The notes under the pieces were generated by a model. The model had not been told where the DNA came from. It did no database searches and saw nothing but the letters and a program-made list of their open reading frames with translations. DNA of 64,000 nucleotides from Methylosinus sp. C49 (GTDB lineage Bacteria; Pseudomonadota; Alphaproteobacteria; Rhizobiales; Beijerinckiaceae), in assembly GCF_009936375.1 (NCBI RefSeq), contig NZ_AP022332.1, positions 186,001 to 250,000 on the forward strand. Reading direction: 5' to 3'. The translations under genes were made by a program, and so were the position numbers. This document shows, one piece after another, positions 17,332 to 26,727 of this stretch; positions within the stretch are counted from its first letter, which is position 1; every line of letters starts with the position of its first letter.

Positions 17332-18783
17332 TCACGCCGCCTTGCAGCGCCGCAGCCCGCGCCACGCCAGCACGGCGAGCAGCAGGGTCGGCAGCCCCAC
17401 GCCGCCGGCGAGCGCGGAGGCGACGCCGGCCGAAGCGCTCGCCACATCCGCGCTCGCGGGGAAGCGCGGCAGAGCGGCGTAATCGGCCTGCGTCAACGAC
17501 TGGCCCGCATGGGCGCGCGACCAGAAGAAATCGCGCCAGCGCTTGTGAAAATCGTCGAGCTGCGCGGAGAATTCCGCATAGCGGCGGTCCCCCGAGCCGG
17601 CGATATCGGCGACCGAGCGATACATCAGCAGCGCCGGCGAGAGAAAGGACAATTGGTCGGCGAGCGCGCGCTGGCGGGCGAGCTGCGCTTCGTGCCGCGC
17701 CATCACCGCCTCGACGCGCGCATTGGCTGTCTCCAGCACGGCGAGGCGGCGAATGGTGCGCTCCTTCGCGTCGCCGAGCTTCATCTCCGTCGCCGTGGCG
17801 TCGGGGTGCTCCTCGGCGTAGCGGGCGAGAGCGGCGTCGCGCTCGCGATCGGCGTCGGTCGCAGCGGCGCGGGCGGCGAGCGTCATCTCCGAGCGCGAGG
17901 GCGCCGGATAGAGCGCGTCGGCGAGCGTGTTGACGGCGGCGGGCGCGATCATGGTGAGGCCAGCCCAAACCGCGATGAGCGCCAGCGCATTATAGGCGGA
18001 GCTTTTGCCGAAACTGTCGACGACAGCCGCGAGCAACGCCCAAAAGGCGCCATAGGCGAAGATCGCCGCGATGAGCAGCGCGAAGGCGCAGGAAGCGAGC
18101 GGCTCGGCCCCGCGCAGAAGATAGACGCCGGCGCATGTCGCCGCGATCATCGCCAGTATCGGCAATCCCGCCCGCGCCGCCAGCTTGCCGAGCAGCACGG
18201 CGGTCGGGCTCTCCGCGCTGGCGAGGGTGAGGGCGAGCGTGCCCTTCTCGCGCTCGCCGGCCGAAAGATCGAAGCAGAGCGCGAGAATCGCTAGAGGAAA
18301 CACGAAGACCAGCACGAAGGCGAGATCGATCGAGCCGCTGGCGAGATGCGCCGGATTCTCGATCTCATCGGCGAAGAGGAAGCTGTCCTTGGTCCCGCTC
18401 GTCACTTTGAGCGAGGCGGGGAAAAGATCGCTCTGCCCTGTGGCGACGATCGCGAGCGGCGTCGGCTCCAACGCCGCCACCGCCGCCGCTGAGCCGCCGC
18501 CGACGAAGACGGCGTTGCGCGGATCGCGATAGGGCGGCGTCTCGCCCTTCACGCGGCCAGCGTCCAAATCGGCGAGCGTCTTGCGCAGCGCATCGAGGCG
18601 CAGCGTCTCGTCGCGCCGCGCATCTTCTATCGCCGCTTTTTGCGCGGCGATGCGCTCGGCGCCGTCGAAAAAGGCGAGCGCGCTCATTGTCGCGATCGCC
18701 GCGAGCACGGCCCATGCGGCGGCGTCGCGCCGCAGAAGCCGCCATTCGAACCGCCATGCGGCGAGAAACGCAGAGAGAGTCAT
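17332..18783 (-). CDS. ABC-2 type permease, DUF3526-like (second of pair)
   Basis: 483 residues from ATG 18783. One N-terminal membrane helix (AAWAVLAAIATMSALAFFDG) is followed by a long periplasmic domain, then a block of about five helices from near residue 190 (IDLAFVLVFVFPLAILALCF, with the SAGEREKGTLALTLA motif of ABC-2 permeases), a second soluble stretch (long helix rich in Arg, Ala and Glu) and a final helix. This split architecture is that of DUF3526 permeases. It lies 8 bases after its paralogue, and the two should form one transporter with the ATPase at 20.3 kb. The substrate is unknown. Confidence 0.82.
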   Translation of the reverse strand: MTLSAFLAAWRFEWRLLRRDAAAWAVLAAIATMSALAFFDGAERIAAQKAAIEDARRDETLRLDALRKTLADLDAGRVKGETPPYRDPRNAVFVGGGSAAAVAALEPTPLAIVATGQSDLFPASLKVTSGTKDSFLFADEIENPAHLASGSIDLAFVLVFVFPLAILALCFDLSAGEREKGTLALTLASAESPTAVLLGKLAARAGLPILAMIAATCAGVYLLRGAEPLASCAFALLIAAIFAYGAFWALLAAVVDSFGKSSAYNALALIAVWAGLTMIAPAAVNTLADALYPAPSRSEMTLAARAAATDADRERDAALARYAEEHPDATATEMKLGDAKERTIRRLAVLETANARVEAVMARHEAQLARQRALADQLSFLSPALLMYRSVADIAGSGDRRYAEFSAQLDDFHKRWRDFFWSRAHAGQSLTQADYAALPRFPASADVASASAGVASALAGGVGLPTLLLAVLAWRGLRRCKAA

Positions 18784-18791
18784 GGCGGGCC

Positions 18792-20273
18792 TCACAAAGG
18801 TCTGAGGCGTCGCGCGGCGAAGCCGGCGAGCGCTGCGGTCAGCACGGCCCAGAGCGCGAGCGCGACGAGATCGCCGCGCGCATGGGCGAGCGCGAAGGAA
18901 ACGGCCGGCGCGGCGTAATCGAAGGAGGGGATGCGTTCCCACATATCGCGTGACGCGACATAGGAAGCGTCGCCATAGCGCGCATTATGGATGAGGTCCT
19001 CGCTCGCCGCCGTCTGAATGCGGCGCCTGTGCGCCTCCGCCGCGGTGGCGAAATCAAATTGATGCCAGGAATCCGTTCCCGAGAAGCTCGTCGAGAAGGG
19101 CTGCATGGCGAGCGCGGGAAAGAGAAAGCCCGGCGCCGCGCGCAGCCTGTCCTGCGCGTCGAAAGCGGCCTGCAGCGCGCCGAAATGCTTGTCGAAAATG
19201 ACGAAGCCGTTCTCGTCGTCCTTGCGCAGCGCGAGGCCGCGGAAATTGACCGGCAGATCCTCTATGCGCGAGACGCCATATTGCGCCAGCACGCCGTCGC
19301 GAAAGGCGACGAAGGCCGGATGCGTCTCGTCATGGCCGAATGTCTTCTTCTTGTCCTCGGCGATGGCGTTGCGGAATTCGAGCGCGGTGGGCAGCGGCGC
19401 GGCGCGCTTGGCGACATCTGTCATCACGCGCGGCGCGAGAAAACAATTGGCGAGCCAGAAGGCCAGCAGAGCGACGAGCGCCGTGCGCGTGGATTTGGCG
19501 AAAGCCGACACGCCGAGCGCGAGAAAGACGAAGCCCGCGAGATAGAGGCCATAGCCGAAGGAGAGCGCCAGCAGACGCTCTAGCTGATCGGCGACGGAGA
19601 AATCATGATCGGCGAGGAAGAGCGTCGCCAGCACGGCCGCTACGAAAGCGGGAATGAGCAGGACCGAAAGAGCGCCGAGCGCGGCGAGCGCCTTGCCGGC
19701 GAGAATATCGACCGGCGAGGCGCCGAGGCTCATCAGCTGGCGCAGCGTGCCGCGCTCGCGCTCGCCGGCGAAACCAGCGAAGCCGAGCAGGATGGCGACG
19801 AGCGGCATGATCGTCTGCAGCACGAAAGCGAAGGAGAGGCCGCCGAGCCGCGCGCCGACGCCGGCGTCGCGCGCCGAGCGAAACTGCGCCTCGTTCTGTC
19901 TATGCGCCTCCAGCCAGACGGCCTCGCCGACATAGGCGTCGACGCCCGGATCGGCGAGCGCCAGCGGGCTCTGCGGCTTGAATGCGTATTGGCCGAAATG
20001 CGCGGCGGCGTGCGGATTCTTCGCGCCCTGCCCCGTCCACAGCGCGCGGTCGGTCGCGGCGGCGGCGGCGCGTTCGCGATCCAGCCGCATATGCTGCGCG
20101 GCGCCGAAAGCGAGCGCGCCCAGCATCAGCAGGAAGACGAGGCCGAACAGCCAAGCGAGCCGGCTGTCGCGGCGCAGCTCCGCCCATTCCTTATAGGCCA
20201 CGGCGCGGGCGACGCGCCAACGGCCGGCTGGCGCCTGCGTCGCAGGCGCTTTCGCGACGACGATCTCGCTCAT
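18792..20273 (-). CDS. ABC-2 type permease, DUF3526-like (first of pair)
   Basis: 493 residues from ATG 20273, which overlaps the ATPase stop by 4 bases. The same plan as the next gene: an N-terminal helix (LAWLFGLVFLLMLGALAFGA), a periplasmic domain, a multi-helix block starting near residue 165 with the ABC-2 motif FAGERERGTLRQLMSLGAS, another extracytoplasmic region of about 170 residues and a C-terminal helix. Sequence similarity to its neighbour shows duplication. Such transporters are often found near TonB receptors; one receptor lies 4 kb away here. Confidence 0.83.
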   Translation of the reverse strand: MSEIVVAKAPATQAPAGRWRVARAVAYKEWAELRRDSRLAWLFGLVFLLMLGALAFGAAQHMRLDRERAAAAATDRALWTGQGAKNPHAAAHFGQYAFKPQSPLALADPGVDAYVGEAVWLEAHRQNEAQFRSARDAGVGARLGGLSFAFVLQTIMPLVAILLGFAGFAGERERGTLRQLMSLGASPVDILAGKALAALGALSVLLIPAFVAAVLATLFLADHDFSVADQLERLLALSFGYGLYLAGFVFLALGVSAFAKSTRTALVALLAFWLANCFLAPRVMTDVAKRAAPLPTALEFRNAIAEDKKKTFGHDETHPAFVAFRDGVLAQYGVSRIEDLPVNFRGLALRKDDENGFVIFDKHFGALQAAFDAQDRLRAAPGFLFPALAMQPFSTSFSGTDSWHQFDFATAAEAHRRRIQTAASEDLIHNARYGDASYVASRDMWERIPSFDYAAPAVSFALAHARGDLVALALWAVLTAALAGFAARRLRPL

Positions 20274-20992
20274 GCGGCCGCTCCTCTGAACTGCTCGAGA
20301 TAGGCGCGCTCGAGGCCGAGATGATCGACGTCGTCGGCGCCGAAGACGGAGACGAGCCGGCCCGCCTGCATCACGCCGATGCGCGTGCCGCATTGCTTGG
20401 CGAGGAAGAGATCATGCGTGACCATCAATATGGCCATGCCCTGCTTGCGCAGCTTCTCGACCAGAGCGGCGAATTCATTGGCGGCGAGCGGATCGAGGCC
20501 GGAGGTCGGCTCGTCGAGCAGCAGCGCCTGCGCGCGCCGCGCGAGAGCGATGGCGACGCCGACCTTCTGCCGCATGCCCTTGGAATAGCTGGCGACGCGG
20601 CGGAAGGCCGCCTCCTCCGCGAGCCCGGCCTCTGCGAGCAGCGCCAGCAATTCGTCGCGCGCGTGGCGACGGCCGCCGGAGATCTCGGTGAAATATTCGA
20701 GATTCTCGAGCCCGGTGAGCGCGCCATAGAGCATGACGGTCTCCGGGATATAGGCGAGACGCCGCCGCGCCTCGAGCGGCTCGCGCGCCGAATCGACGCC
20801 TCCGACCAGCGCGTGGCCGGAAGTCGGCGCGATGAAATTGAGGAAGAGATTGACGGTCGTCGTCTTGCCGGCGCCATTGGGGCCGAGCAGGCAGAAGGCC
20901 TCGCCGCCGGGAATATGCAGATTCAGCCGGTCGAGGGCGGGGCGATCCGCCTTGCCCTCATATCTCTTGGTCAGCTCGCGCGCTTCCAACAT
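20270..20992 (-). CDS. ABC-2 system ATP-binding protein
   Basis: 240 residues. Walker A is GPNGAGKTT, the signature is YSKGMRQKVG in the family form without LSGGQ, Walker B is LLLDEPTSGLD and the switch His is in VTHD. YIPETVMLYGALTGLENLEY is the Q-loop region typical of ABC-2 exporters such as those for Na or antibiotics. Leading gene of the ATPase-permease-permease operon. It is divergent from rpiA across a 306-base gap. Confidence 0.92.
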   Translation of the reverse strand: MLEARELTKRYEGKADRPALDRLNLHIPGGEAFCLLGPNGAGKTTTVNLFLNFIAPTSGHALVGGVDSAREPLEARRRLAYIPETVMLYGALTGLENLEYFTEISGGRRHARDELLALLAEAGLAEEAAFRRVASYSKGMRQKVGVAIALARRAQALLLDEPTSGLDPLAANEFAALVEKLRKQGMAILMVTHDLFLAKQCGTRIGVMQAGRLVSVFGADDVDHLGLERAYLEQFRGAAA

Positions 20993-21298
20993 GCGAAATC
21001 GCCTCCCGACGCCGAGGGCTGTTCTCGCAGCTTTCCGCGCATGGCGTGGGAAGTCGCTTCGAAGCGCCCGTCCGACCCGGCATCACATCGGCGCGCGCTC
21101 GCATGATACGACAGCGCAGTCACGCCCGATCGGCAGTGCTGGCCTCCGCCCTGTCGTATGCAATTCGTGTAAGTTTTTCATGCCAACGGCTCGCTTGTCA
21201 ATTGCTCCGCCGCCGATAGCGTCTCCCCGCCGCCGTTGCTTTCGGCCGGCGAAACGACTATCGGGCATTCTCCCGATCGACCGACAGAGGACGCCGCC
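20993..21298. other. Divergent intergenic region, no gene seen
   Basis: 306 bases between the ABC ATPase (leftward) and rpiA (rightward), so it must hold promoters for both. An AT-richer patch at 21155-21205 (CAATTCGTGTAAGTTTTTC) is the only distinctive piece. I see no convincing operator and no small gene. Confidence 0.5.
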
Positions 21299-22015
21299 AT
21301 GCCCGCCCCTTCCGCCGATGAGCTGAAACGACAGGCGGCCGCCATGGCCCTCGAGGCCGTTACGCCGGGAATGCGGCTCGGGCTCGGCACGGGCTCCACA
21401 GCGGCGCATTTCGTCGATCTGCTCGGGGCGAAGGTGAAAGCCGGGCTCGACGTGCTCTGCGTGCCCACTTCCGAGCGCACGCGCGCGCAGGCCGCCGCGC
21501 TGGGCGTGCCGCTGGCGACGCTGGAGGAGGCGCCGGAGCTGGACCTCACCGTCGACGGCGCCGATGAGCTCGACGCGAAAATGCGCCTCATCAAGGGCGG
21601 CGGCGGCGCGCTGCTGCGGGAAAAAATCGTCGCTGCGGCGTCGAAACGCTTCATCGTCATCGCCGACGAATCGAAGAAGGTCGAAACGCTCGGCGCCTTC
21701 CCGCTGCCGGTGGAGATCGATCCTTTCGGCGCGAAGGCGACGCGGCTGCATGTGGAGCGCGTCGCGCGCGATCTCGGCCTCGCCGGGACCGTCGGCCCGC
21801 GACTGACGCCGGACGGCCATGTTTTCGTCACCGACGGCGGCCATTTGATCCTCGATTGCGCATTCCGCGCGATTTCCGATCCCGACGCGCTGGCCGATCG
21901 TCTCTCCGCCATTCCCGGCGTCGTCGAGCATGGATTGTTCATCGGCCTCGCCACGGCGGCGGTCGTCGCCGGCCGCGACGGCGTTGCAACGCTCGGCCGG
22001 CTGGACCCGGCGTGA
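21299..22015 (+). CDS. rpiA: Ribose-5-phosphate isomerase A
   Basis: 238 residues, interconverting ribose 5-phosphate and ribulose 5-phosphate in the pentose phosphate pathway. The family motifs [23 protein letters not shown] and [14 protein letters not shown] are all present, including the catalytic Asp and Lys. ATG 21299 is chosen because ACAGAGG lies 9 bases upstream; an upstream in-frame start at 21236 would add 21 unrelated residues. Probably co-transcribed with the next two genes. Confidence 0.96.
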   Translation: MPAPSADELKRQAAAMALEAVTPGMRLGLGTGSTAAHFVDLLGAKVKAGLDVLCVPTSERTRAQAAALGVPLATLEEAPELDLTVDGADELDAKMRLIKGGGGALLREKIVAAASKRFIVIADESKKVETLGAFPLPVEIDPFGAKATRLHVERVARDLGLAGTVGPRLTPDGHVFVTDGGHLILDCAFRAISDPDALADRLSAIPGVVEHGLFIGLATAAVVAGRDGVATLGRLDPA

Positions 22016-22063
22016 CCGAGCGACGCAAAGCCGCCGAATTGGTTTCACGAGGAGACGTCCCGA

Positions 22064-22615
22064 GTGATTTTTCGCCTGACGATCGGTTTCGCCGCAATCC
22101 TTCTGGCGACCGCCGCCATCGCCGCCGAGCAGCGGCCGAGCGCCGCCCCTGCGGCGGCCGTCTCGCCGCCCGTCGCCTCCGCTCCGACAGTCGCGGCCAC
22201 GCCGGCGCAGCTGGCGCTGGCGCGAGCGGTTCTCGTCGATTCCGGCGTCGCCTCGTCTTTCCGGCTCATCATTCCGCAATATCTCGAGCAGATCGCCCTT
22301 TCGGTGACGCGCACGCGGCCCGAAATGGTGCCGGACCTCAATCTCGTCCTCGCCGCCGTGCGGCCCGAATTCGACAAGAAGGTCGAGGAGATGATCGACA
22401 GCGCCGCGCAGCTCTACACGCAGCGCTTCTCGCAAAAGGAGCTCGAGGATGTCGCCGCTTTCTTCAAGAGCGCCTCGGGCCGCAAATATGTCGGCATGCA
22501 GCCGGTGCTGATGAGCGACATGTTCGTCGCCATGCAGGCGTGGTCGCAGAAGATTTCCGTCGACATGATGACGCGCGTGCGCGAAGAGATGCGCAAGAAG
22601 GGCCACGAGCTCTAG
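22064..22615 (+). CDS. Exported DUF2059-family protein
   Basis: 183 residues with a GTG start at 22064 and AGGAG 11 bases upstream. A signal peptide (FRLTIGFAAILLATAAIAAE) is followed by an Ala/Pro-rich linker and an all-helical domain containing YTQRFSQKELEDVAAFFKS and SGRKYVGMQPVLM, the signature of DUF2059. The biochemical role of the family is unknown. It sits between rpiA and glutathione reductase in the same direction, an arrangement frequent in Rhizobiales. Confidence 0.88.
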   Translation: MIFRLTIGFAAILLATAAIAAEQRPSAAPAAAVSPPVASAPTVAATPAQLALARAVLVDSGVASSFRLIIPQYLEQIALSVTRTRPEMVPDLNLVLAAVRPEFDKKVEEMIDSAAQLYTQRFSQKELEDVAAFFKSASGRKYVGMQPVLMSDMFVAMQAWSQKISVDMMTRVREEMRKKGHEL

Positions 22616-22707
22616 CCGCCCCATGAACGGAGAAATCTGGAGCGGGCGAGCTCTGGCGGGACCCGTGCGGGCCTTTCCCCCTCGGGTCGCAGATTCCGGG
22701 GTTCGAA

Positions 22708-24075
22708 ATGGCAGAGCATGATTATGATCTCGTCGTCATAGGCGCAGGCTCGGGCGGCGTTCGCGCGGCGCGCATCGCCGCCGGCTATGGCGCGAAAGTC
22801 GCGATATGCGAGGAGTTCCGCATCGGCGGAACCTGCGTGATCCGCGGCTGCGTGCCGAAAAAGCTCTATGTGATGGCGAGCCGCTTCCATGATGATTTCG
22901 AGGATGCCGCCGGCTTCGGCTGGCGCGTCGGCGAAGTGGCGTTCGACTGGAAGGCGCTGGTCGCCGCCAAGGAGGCGGAGATCACCCGCCTCTCCGGCCT
23001 TTATGCGCAAAATCTTGAGAAGGCCGGCGTCGAGGTCATTCGCGAGCGCGGCATGATCGCCGGGCCGAATGAAGTGTCCTTCGCCGGCGGCAGGCGCGTC
23101 TCGACGCGTTACATTCTGGTCGCCGCCGGCGGCGCGCCGACGTTGCGGCCGGACATTCCGGGCCTCGAGCACGCCATCTCCTCCAATGAGATTTTCGATC
23201 TGCCGGAACTGCCGAAGAGCCTGCTCGTCGTCGGCGGCGGCTATATCGCCGTGGAGTTCGCCAGCGTCTTCGCGCGATTGGGCTCCAAGGTGCATTTGTC
23301 GCTGCGCGCCGATCTGCCCTTGCGCGGCTTCGACGAGAATTTGCGACGTCTGCTGGACGAGGGGCTCGTCGGTGCGGGCATTGAGATTCACCGCGGCGCT
23401 CTGCCCACCGCGCTCGAGAAGACCGCGAGCGGACTCGTCGCGACGCTGCAGAATGGCGCGCGGCTCGACATTGACGCCGCTCTGCTGGCGACTGGCCGCG
23501 CGCCGCTGACGCAGGGCCTCGGGCTCGAGGCTTCGGGCGTCGCGATGAAGGAGAGCGGCGCGATCATCGTCGATGAGTATTCGCGCACCAATGTTCCGTC
23601 CATCTACGCCGTCGGCGATGTGACCGACCGCATCAATCTGACGCCCGTCGCCATTCGCGAGGGGCACGCCTTCGCGGACACTGTGTTCGGCGGCAAGGAT
23701 GTCCGCGTCAGTCACGAGCTGGTGCCGACGGCCGTGTTCACCACGCCGGAGATCGGAACCGTCGGCCTCGGCGAGGCCGAGGCGCATGCGAAATACGGCC
23801 GCCTCGAGGTCTTCGAGACCAGCTTCCGGCCGATGCGCGCGACGCTGTCGAAGCGCGCGGAAAAAGTCTTCATGAAGATTTTGGTCGAGGCCGCCAGCGA
23901 TCGCGTCGTCGGCGTGCATATTCTGGGGCCGGAGGCGGGAGAGATGGCGCAGCTTCTCGCCATTGCGCTGCGGCTCGGCGCGCGCAAGGCCGATTTCGAC
24001 GCGACGATGGCGCTGCATCCGACGCTCGCCGAAGAGCTGGTGACGATGCGCACGCCGAGCCGCATCGTCGAATAA
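22708..24075 (+). CDS. gor: Glutathione-disulfide reductase
   Basis: 455 residues, an NADPH- and FAD-dependent oxidoreductase that keeps cytosolic glutathione reduced. The FAD fold GAGSGGVRAARIAA is at the N-terminus, the redox-active pair is in GGTCVIRGCVPKKL, the NADPH-binding fold is VVGGGYIAVEFASVFARLG, the second FAD motif is YAVGDVTD, and the catalytic His/Glu is in HPTLAEEL. The GCVPKKLYV wording marks Gor rather than lipoamide dehydrogenase. The stop falls inside the A-run of a terminator read from the other strand. Confidence 0.94.
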   Translation: MAEHDYDLVVIGAGSGGVRAARIAAGYGAKVAICEEFRIGGTCVIRGCVPKKLYVMASRFHDDFEDAAGFGWRVGEVAFDWKALVAAKEAEITRLSGLYAQNLEKAGVEVIRERGMIAGPNEVSFAGGRRVSTRYILVAAGGAPTLRPDIPGLEHAISSNEIFDLPELPKSLLVVGGGYIAVEFASVFARLGSKVHLSLRADLPLRGFDENLRRLLDEGLVGAGIEIHRGALPTALEKTASGLVATLQNGARLDIDAALLATGRAPLTQGLGLEASGVAMKESGAIIVDEYSRTNVPSIYAVGDVTDRINLTPVAIREGHAFADTVFGGKDVRVSHELVPTAVFTTPEIGTVGLGEAEAHAKYGRLEVFETSFRPMRATLSKRAEKVFMKILVEAASDRVVGVHILGPEAGEMAQLLAIALRLGARKADFDATMALHPTLAEELVTMRTPSRIVE

Positions 24076-24097
24076 AAAAGCGAGCCCGAACGCTCGC
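24074..24097 (-). terminator. Rho-independent terminator of the second TonB receptor
   Basis: On the minus strand a stem GCGAGC/GCTCGC with a 6-base loop is followed directly by TTTTTTATT. It lies 46 bases past the receptor stop. Confidence 0.75.
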
Positions 24098-24106
24098 GAT
24101 ATCGAG

Positions 24107-24135
24107 AGGCGATCCGAAAAACTCCCGGATCGCCT
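24107..24135. terminator. Second hairpin between convergent genes
   Basis: A perfect 10-base stem, AGGCGATCCG/CGGATCGCCT, with a loop of 9 bases containing an A-run, between gor and the receptor gene. It may stop transcription from the gor side or act with the adjacent terminator. Confidence 0.5.
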
Positions 24136-24142
24136 CGTCGCC

Positions 24143-26647
24143 TCACTTCACGAAGGACACATCGAACAGCGGCGGCTCGTCTCCCTCGAAGAATATGCCG
24201 CGCTCGCCCTTGTCGCGCCCGAACTCATATTTGGCCGACATCGTGTATGTGCGCTGCGGGAACGGATGGAACAGGAAGTATTTGTAATTGCCGATGTTGT
24301 CGATGCCGAAGTCGAAGCTGATGTGCTTGTTCCACTTGTAGTGGATCTTCGTGTCGACGACGAAGAAGCGGTCGAAGCTCTGATAGACGCCATGGGCGAT
24401 GTCGTTATTGGCGAGCGTCGTCCACATCTGGCCCTGATAACGGGCGGCGACCGTGAAGGCCCAATGATCGTCCGGCCGATAGGTCGCCTGCATGGTGGCC
24501 CGCCAATCCGGCACATTGGGCACGCGCTTGCCGGCGACAGAGAGCGCCCAATTGTCGTAGTTCGTGCCGCCCGACGGCGCCCATTTACTGTCGGAAATGA
24601 CGCGGGCGTTGAGATAGGTCACGCTGCCGACGAGCTCGAGCCCTTTGACGACGACATTGTCCTTGCGCGCCGCCAGCTCGACGCCGCTGTTGCGGACGCG
24701 ATCGACATTGGTCGTCTGCGAGGCGGTGAAGTTCTGCCCGGTGACGAAAGTGCTCTGCGAGATGATCGCATCGCGCACTTCCTCGTCGAAGAGCGAGACG
24801 CGCACGGAGCCGTCCGCGATCTTGCGCTCGACCGCGAGCTCCTTGCTGAGCGCCACTTCCGGCCGCAGATTGGGGTTGGGATTGACCACCGTTCCGGTCG
24901 CGCCCGGGATCGTCGTCAGATTATAGAGCTCCTTGGCCGTCGGAAAGCGATTGGCGAGGCCGATCGAGCCGGTGATCGTCCAATCCTCGTCCGGCGTCCA
25001 TTGCAGCGAGCCCTTGGGCGAGAAGCGCGTGTGATAGAGATTGGGCTGATAGATCGGCAGCATGCTCGCCGCCGTCGCGGTCGAGCCGAAGCCATTGGCT
25101 TTGATGCTTCCGAGCGACTGATTATAGCCATCCGTCGCCGCCCAATGCTCCCAGCGGCCGCCGACGGTGAATTTGAACTCCTTCGAGATCTTCCACGAAT
25201 CTTGCGCCCATAGAGCCTGGGTGCGCGTCGTGCCATTGCCGATCGAGGCCGCGACGCCATAGGACGAGGCCATGCCGCTCGTCCAATCGGTGGTGAGCCA
25301 GGTGGGATTGTTCAGATGGAACTGATCCCCATGCAGGCCGAAGCTGATGTCGTGGCCCGCGAGAACGCCGTCTGGCCGCAGAATGCCCTTGAGGTCGAGC
25401 AGCGTCCAATAGGTGCCGTTGTAGCGGACATCCTTGCCGGTCGAGGAATAGCCGACCGGCGCGGCCGTGTAGGGCGAGCGCTGATCGGACTGGAGATAGG
25501 TGAAATGCGAGGCCGAGACCTCGAAGTCGAAGGGGCCGCCGCTGTTGGATTTCACCGCGAGCGCATTGGTGAGCATTTTCTCCTGCACGCGGTAATAGCC
25601 ATTGGCGAAGCTCTGCATCGCCGAGGAGCCGATGCTGCCCGTTCCGCTCGTCGCGCCGAAGGCCTGCAGGCCGCCGGAGACATAGGATTGCGGGATAGAG
25701 GTTCCGTCATTGCTCCAGAAGCCGAGCGTGTAGGTCGCGCGAATGGTCGGCGAGAAGTCGTAGGCCAATTTCAGCTTGGCGTTGACCTGATCGTTCTCGA
25801 GATTGCCGGTGGCGCCGAGAACGGTGGCCGGCCCGCCGAATTTTGTGTTGCCGAAATAGGCGCCCGGCCAGCCATAGAGGCTGCTCGACGTCACATAGGT
25901 GAGCGGCTGCGTCGTGCCATGGGCGTAATTGCCGGTGAGGAACCAGGAGAAATCGCCGATCTTGTCGCCGACGGAGGCGCTCGTCACCTCGGTGTGGAAC
26001 AGTCTGCTCGTTCCATAGAGCGAGAAGTCTTGCAGCGAGACGCTCTGCTTGGCGGTGACTTCCAGCTTGTCGGGCATGCGCGTGGTGATCTGCAGCACGC
26101 CGCCCATCGAATTGCCCGGATATTGCGCCGAGAACGGCCCGTAGAGCATGTCGACGCGCTCGATCTCTTCCGGCGCGACGAGGCCCCAGCGCGGCGCGCC
26201 GATGCTGTTGTCATTGCCGATGAGGGCGGTGAGCAGGAGATCGTCGGCATAGACGAGGCTGCGGGCGCTCGACGAGACGCCCCAGGTGCGCGTCTGCAGC
26301 ACGGCCTGCGTGTCGCCATTGTTGCGTTTGCGCACGAACAGGCTCGGCAGATATTTGACCACGTCTTCCGTGTCGATGACGTTGATCGTCTCGTCGATCT
26401 GCTTGCGGGTCACGCTGGCGACGGTGTTCGGCAGATCGAATTTCTGCACGAAGGCCGGCTTGCCGTCCGGCAGAGTGGGCGACCACACGGAGGCCGGCGC
26501 CGGCCGGCGCGACTGCGCGGGCTGCCCCTCGCCGCTGATGTCGATCGTCGGCAGCGACTCCTGGGCGCGGGCCGGGAGAATGGCGGCGGAGCAGACGATG
26601 AAGAGCGCGCCGGCGGAGACGCCGCGCAGCAGATGGTGGCGATACAT
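24143..26647 (-). CDS. TonB-dependent outer-membrane receptor, second copy
   Basis: 834 residues from ATG 26647, where a signal peptide begins (MYRHHLLRGVSAGALF to PARAQ). The mature N-terminus has LPTIDISGE, nearly the same Ton-box-like segment as the first receptor, followed by a plug (ETINVIDTEDVVKYLPSLFV, DMLYGPFSAQYPGNSMGG) and a C-terminal barrel ending in an FDVSFVK strand. The plug resembles those of OMR receptors for metals or cobalamin-like ligands, but the substrate is not determinable. Preceded by a DUF2946-like gene and divergent from exbB-exbD-tonB, which should energise it. Ends at a clear terminator. Confidence 0.93.
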   Translation of the reverse strand: MYRHHLLRGVSAGALFIVCSAAILPARAQESLPTIDISGEGQPAQSRRPAPASVWSPTLPDGKPAFVQKFDLPNTVASVTRKQIDETINVIDTEDVVKYLPSLFVRKRNNGDTQAVLQTRTWGVSSSARSLVYADDLLLTALIGNDNSIGAPRWGLVAPEEIERVDMLYGPFSAQYPGNSMGGVLQITTRMPDKLEVTAKQSVSLQDFSLYGTSRLFHTEVTSASVGDKIGDFSWFLTGNYAHGTTQPLTYVTSSSLYGWPGAYFGNTKFGGPATVLGATGNLENDQVNAKLKLAYDFSPTIRATYTLGFWSNDGTSIPQSYVSGGLQAFGATSGTGSIGSSAMQSFANGYYRVQEKMLTNALAVKSNSGGPFDFEVSASHFTYLQSDQRSPYTAAPVGYSSTGKDVRYNGTYWTLLDLKGILRPDGVLAGHDISFGLHGDQFHLNNPTWLTTDWTSGMASSYGVAASIGNGTTRTQALWAQDSWKISKEFKFTVGGRWEHWAATDGYNQSLGSIKANGFGSTATAASMLPIYQPNLYHTRFSPKGSLQWTPDEDWTITGSIGLANRFPTAKELYNLTTIPGATGTVVNPNPNLRPEVALSKELAVERKIADGSVRVSLFDEEVRDAIISQSTFVTGQNFTASQTTNVDRVRNSGVELAARKDNVVVKGLELVGSVTYLNARVISDSKWAPSGGTNYDNWALSVAGKRVPNVPDWRATMQATYRPDDHWAFTVAARYQGQMWTTLANNDIAHGVYQSFDRFFVVDTKIHYKWNKHISFDFGIDNIGNYKYFLFHPFPQRTYTMSAKYEFGRDKGERGIFFEGDEPPLFDVSFVK

Positions 26648-26727
26648 TTGTGATGTCCTTCCCTGACGCCCTCTCTTCGAGGGCGCGCGTCGAATTGCGG
26701 CGCTTTTTGCGCCGCGGCTTTGTCGCG

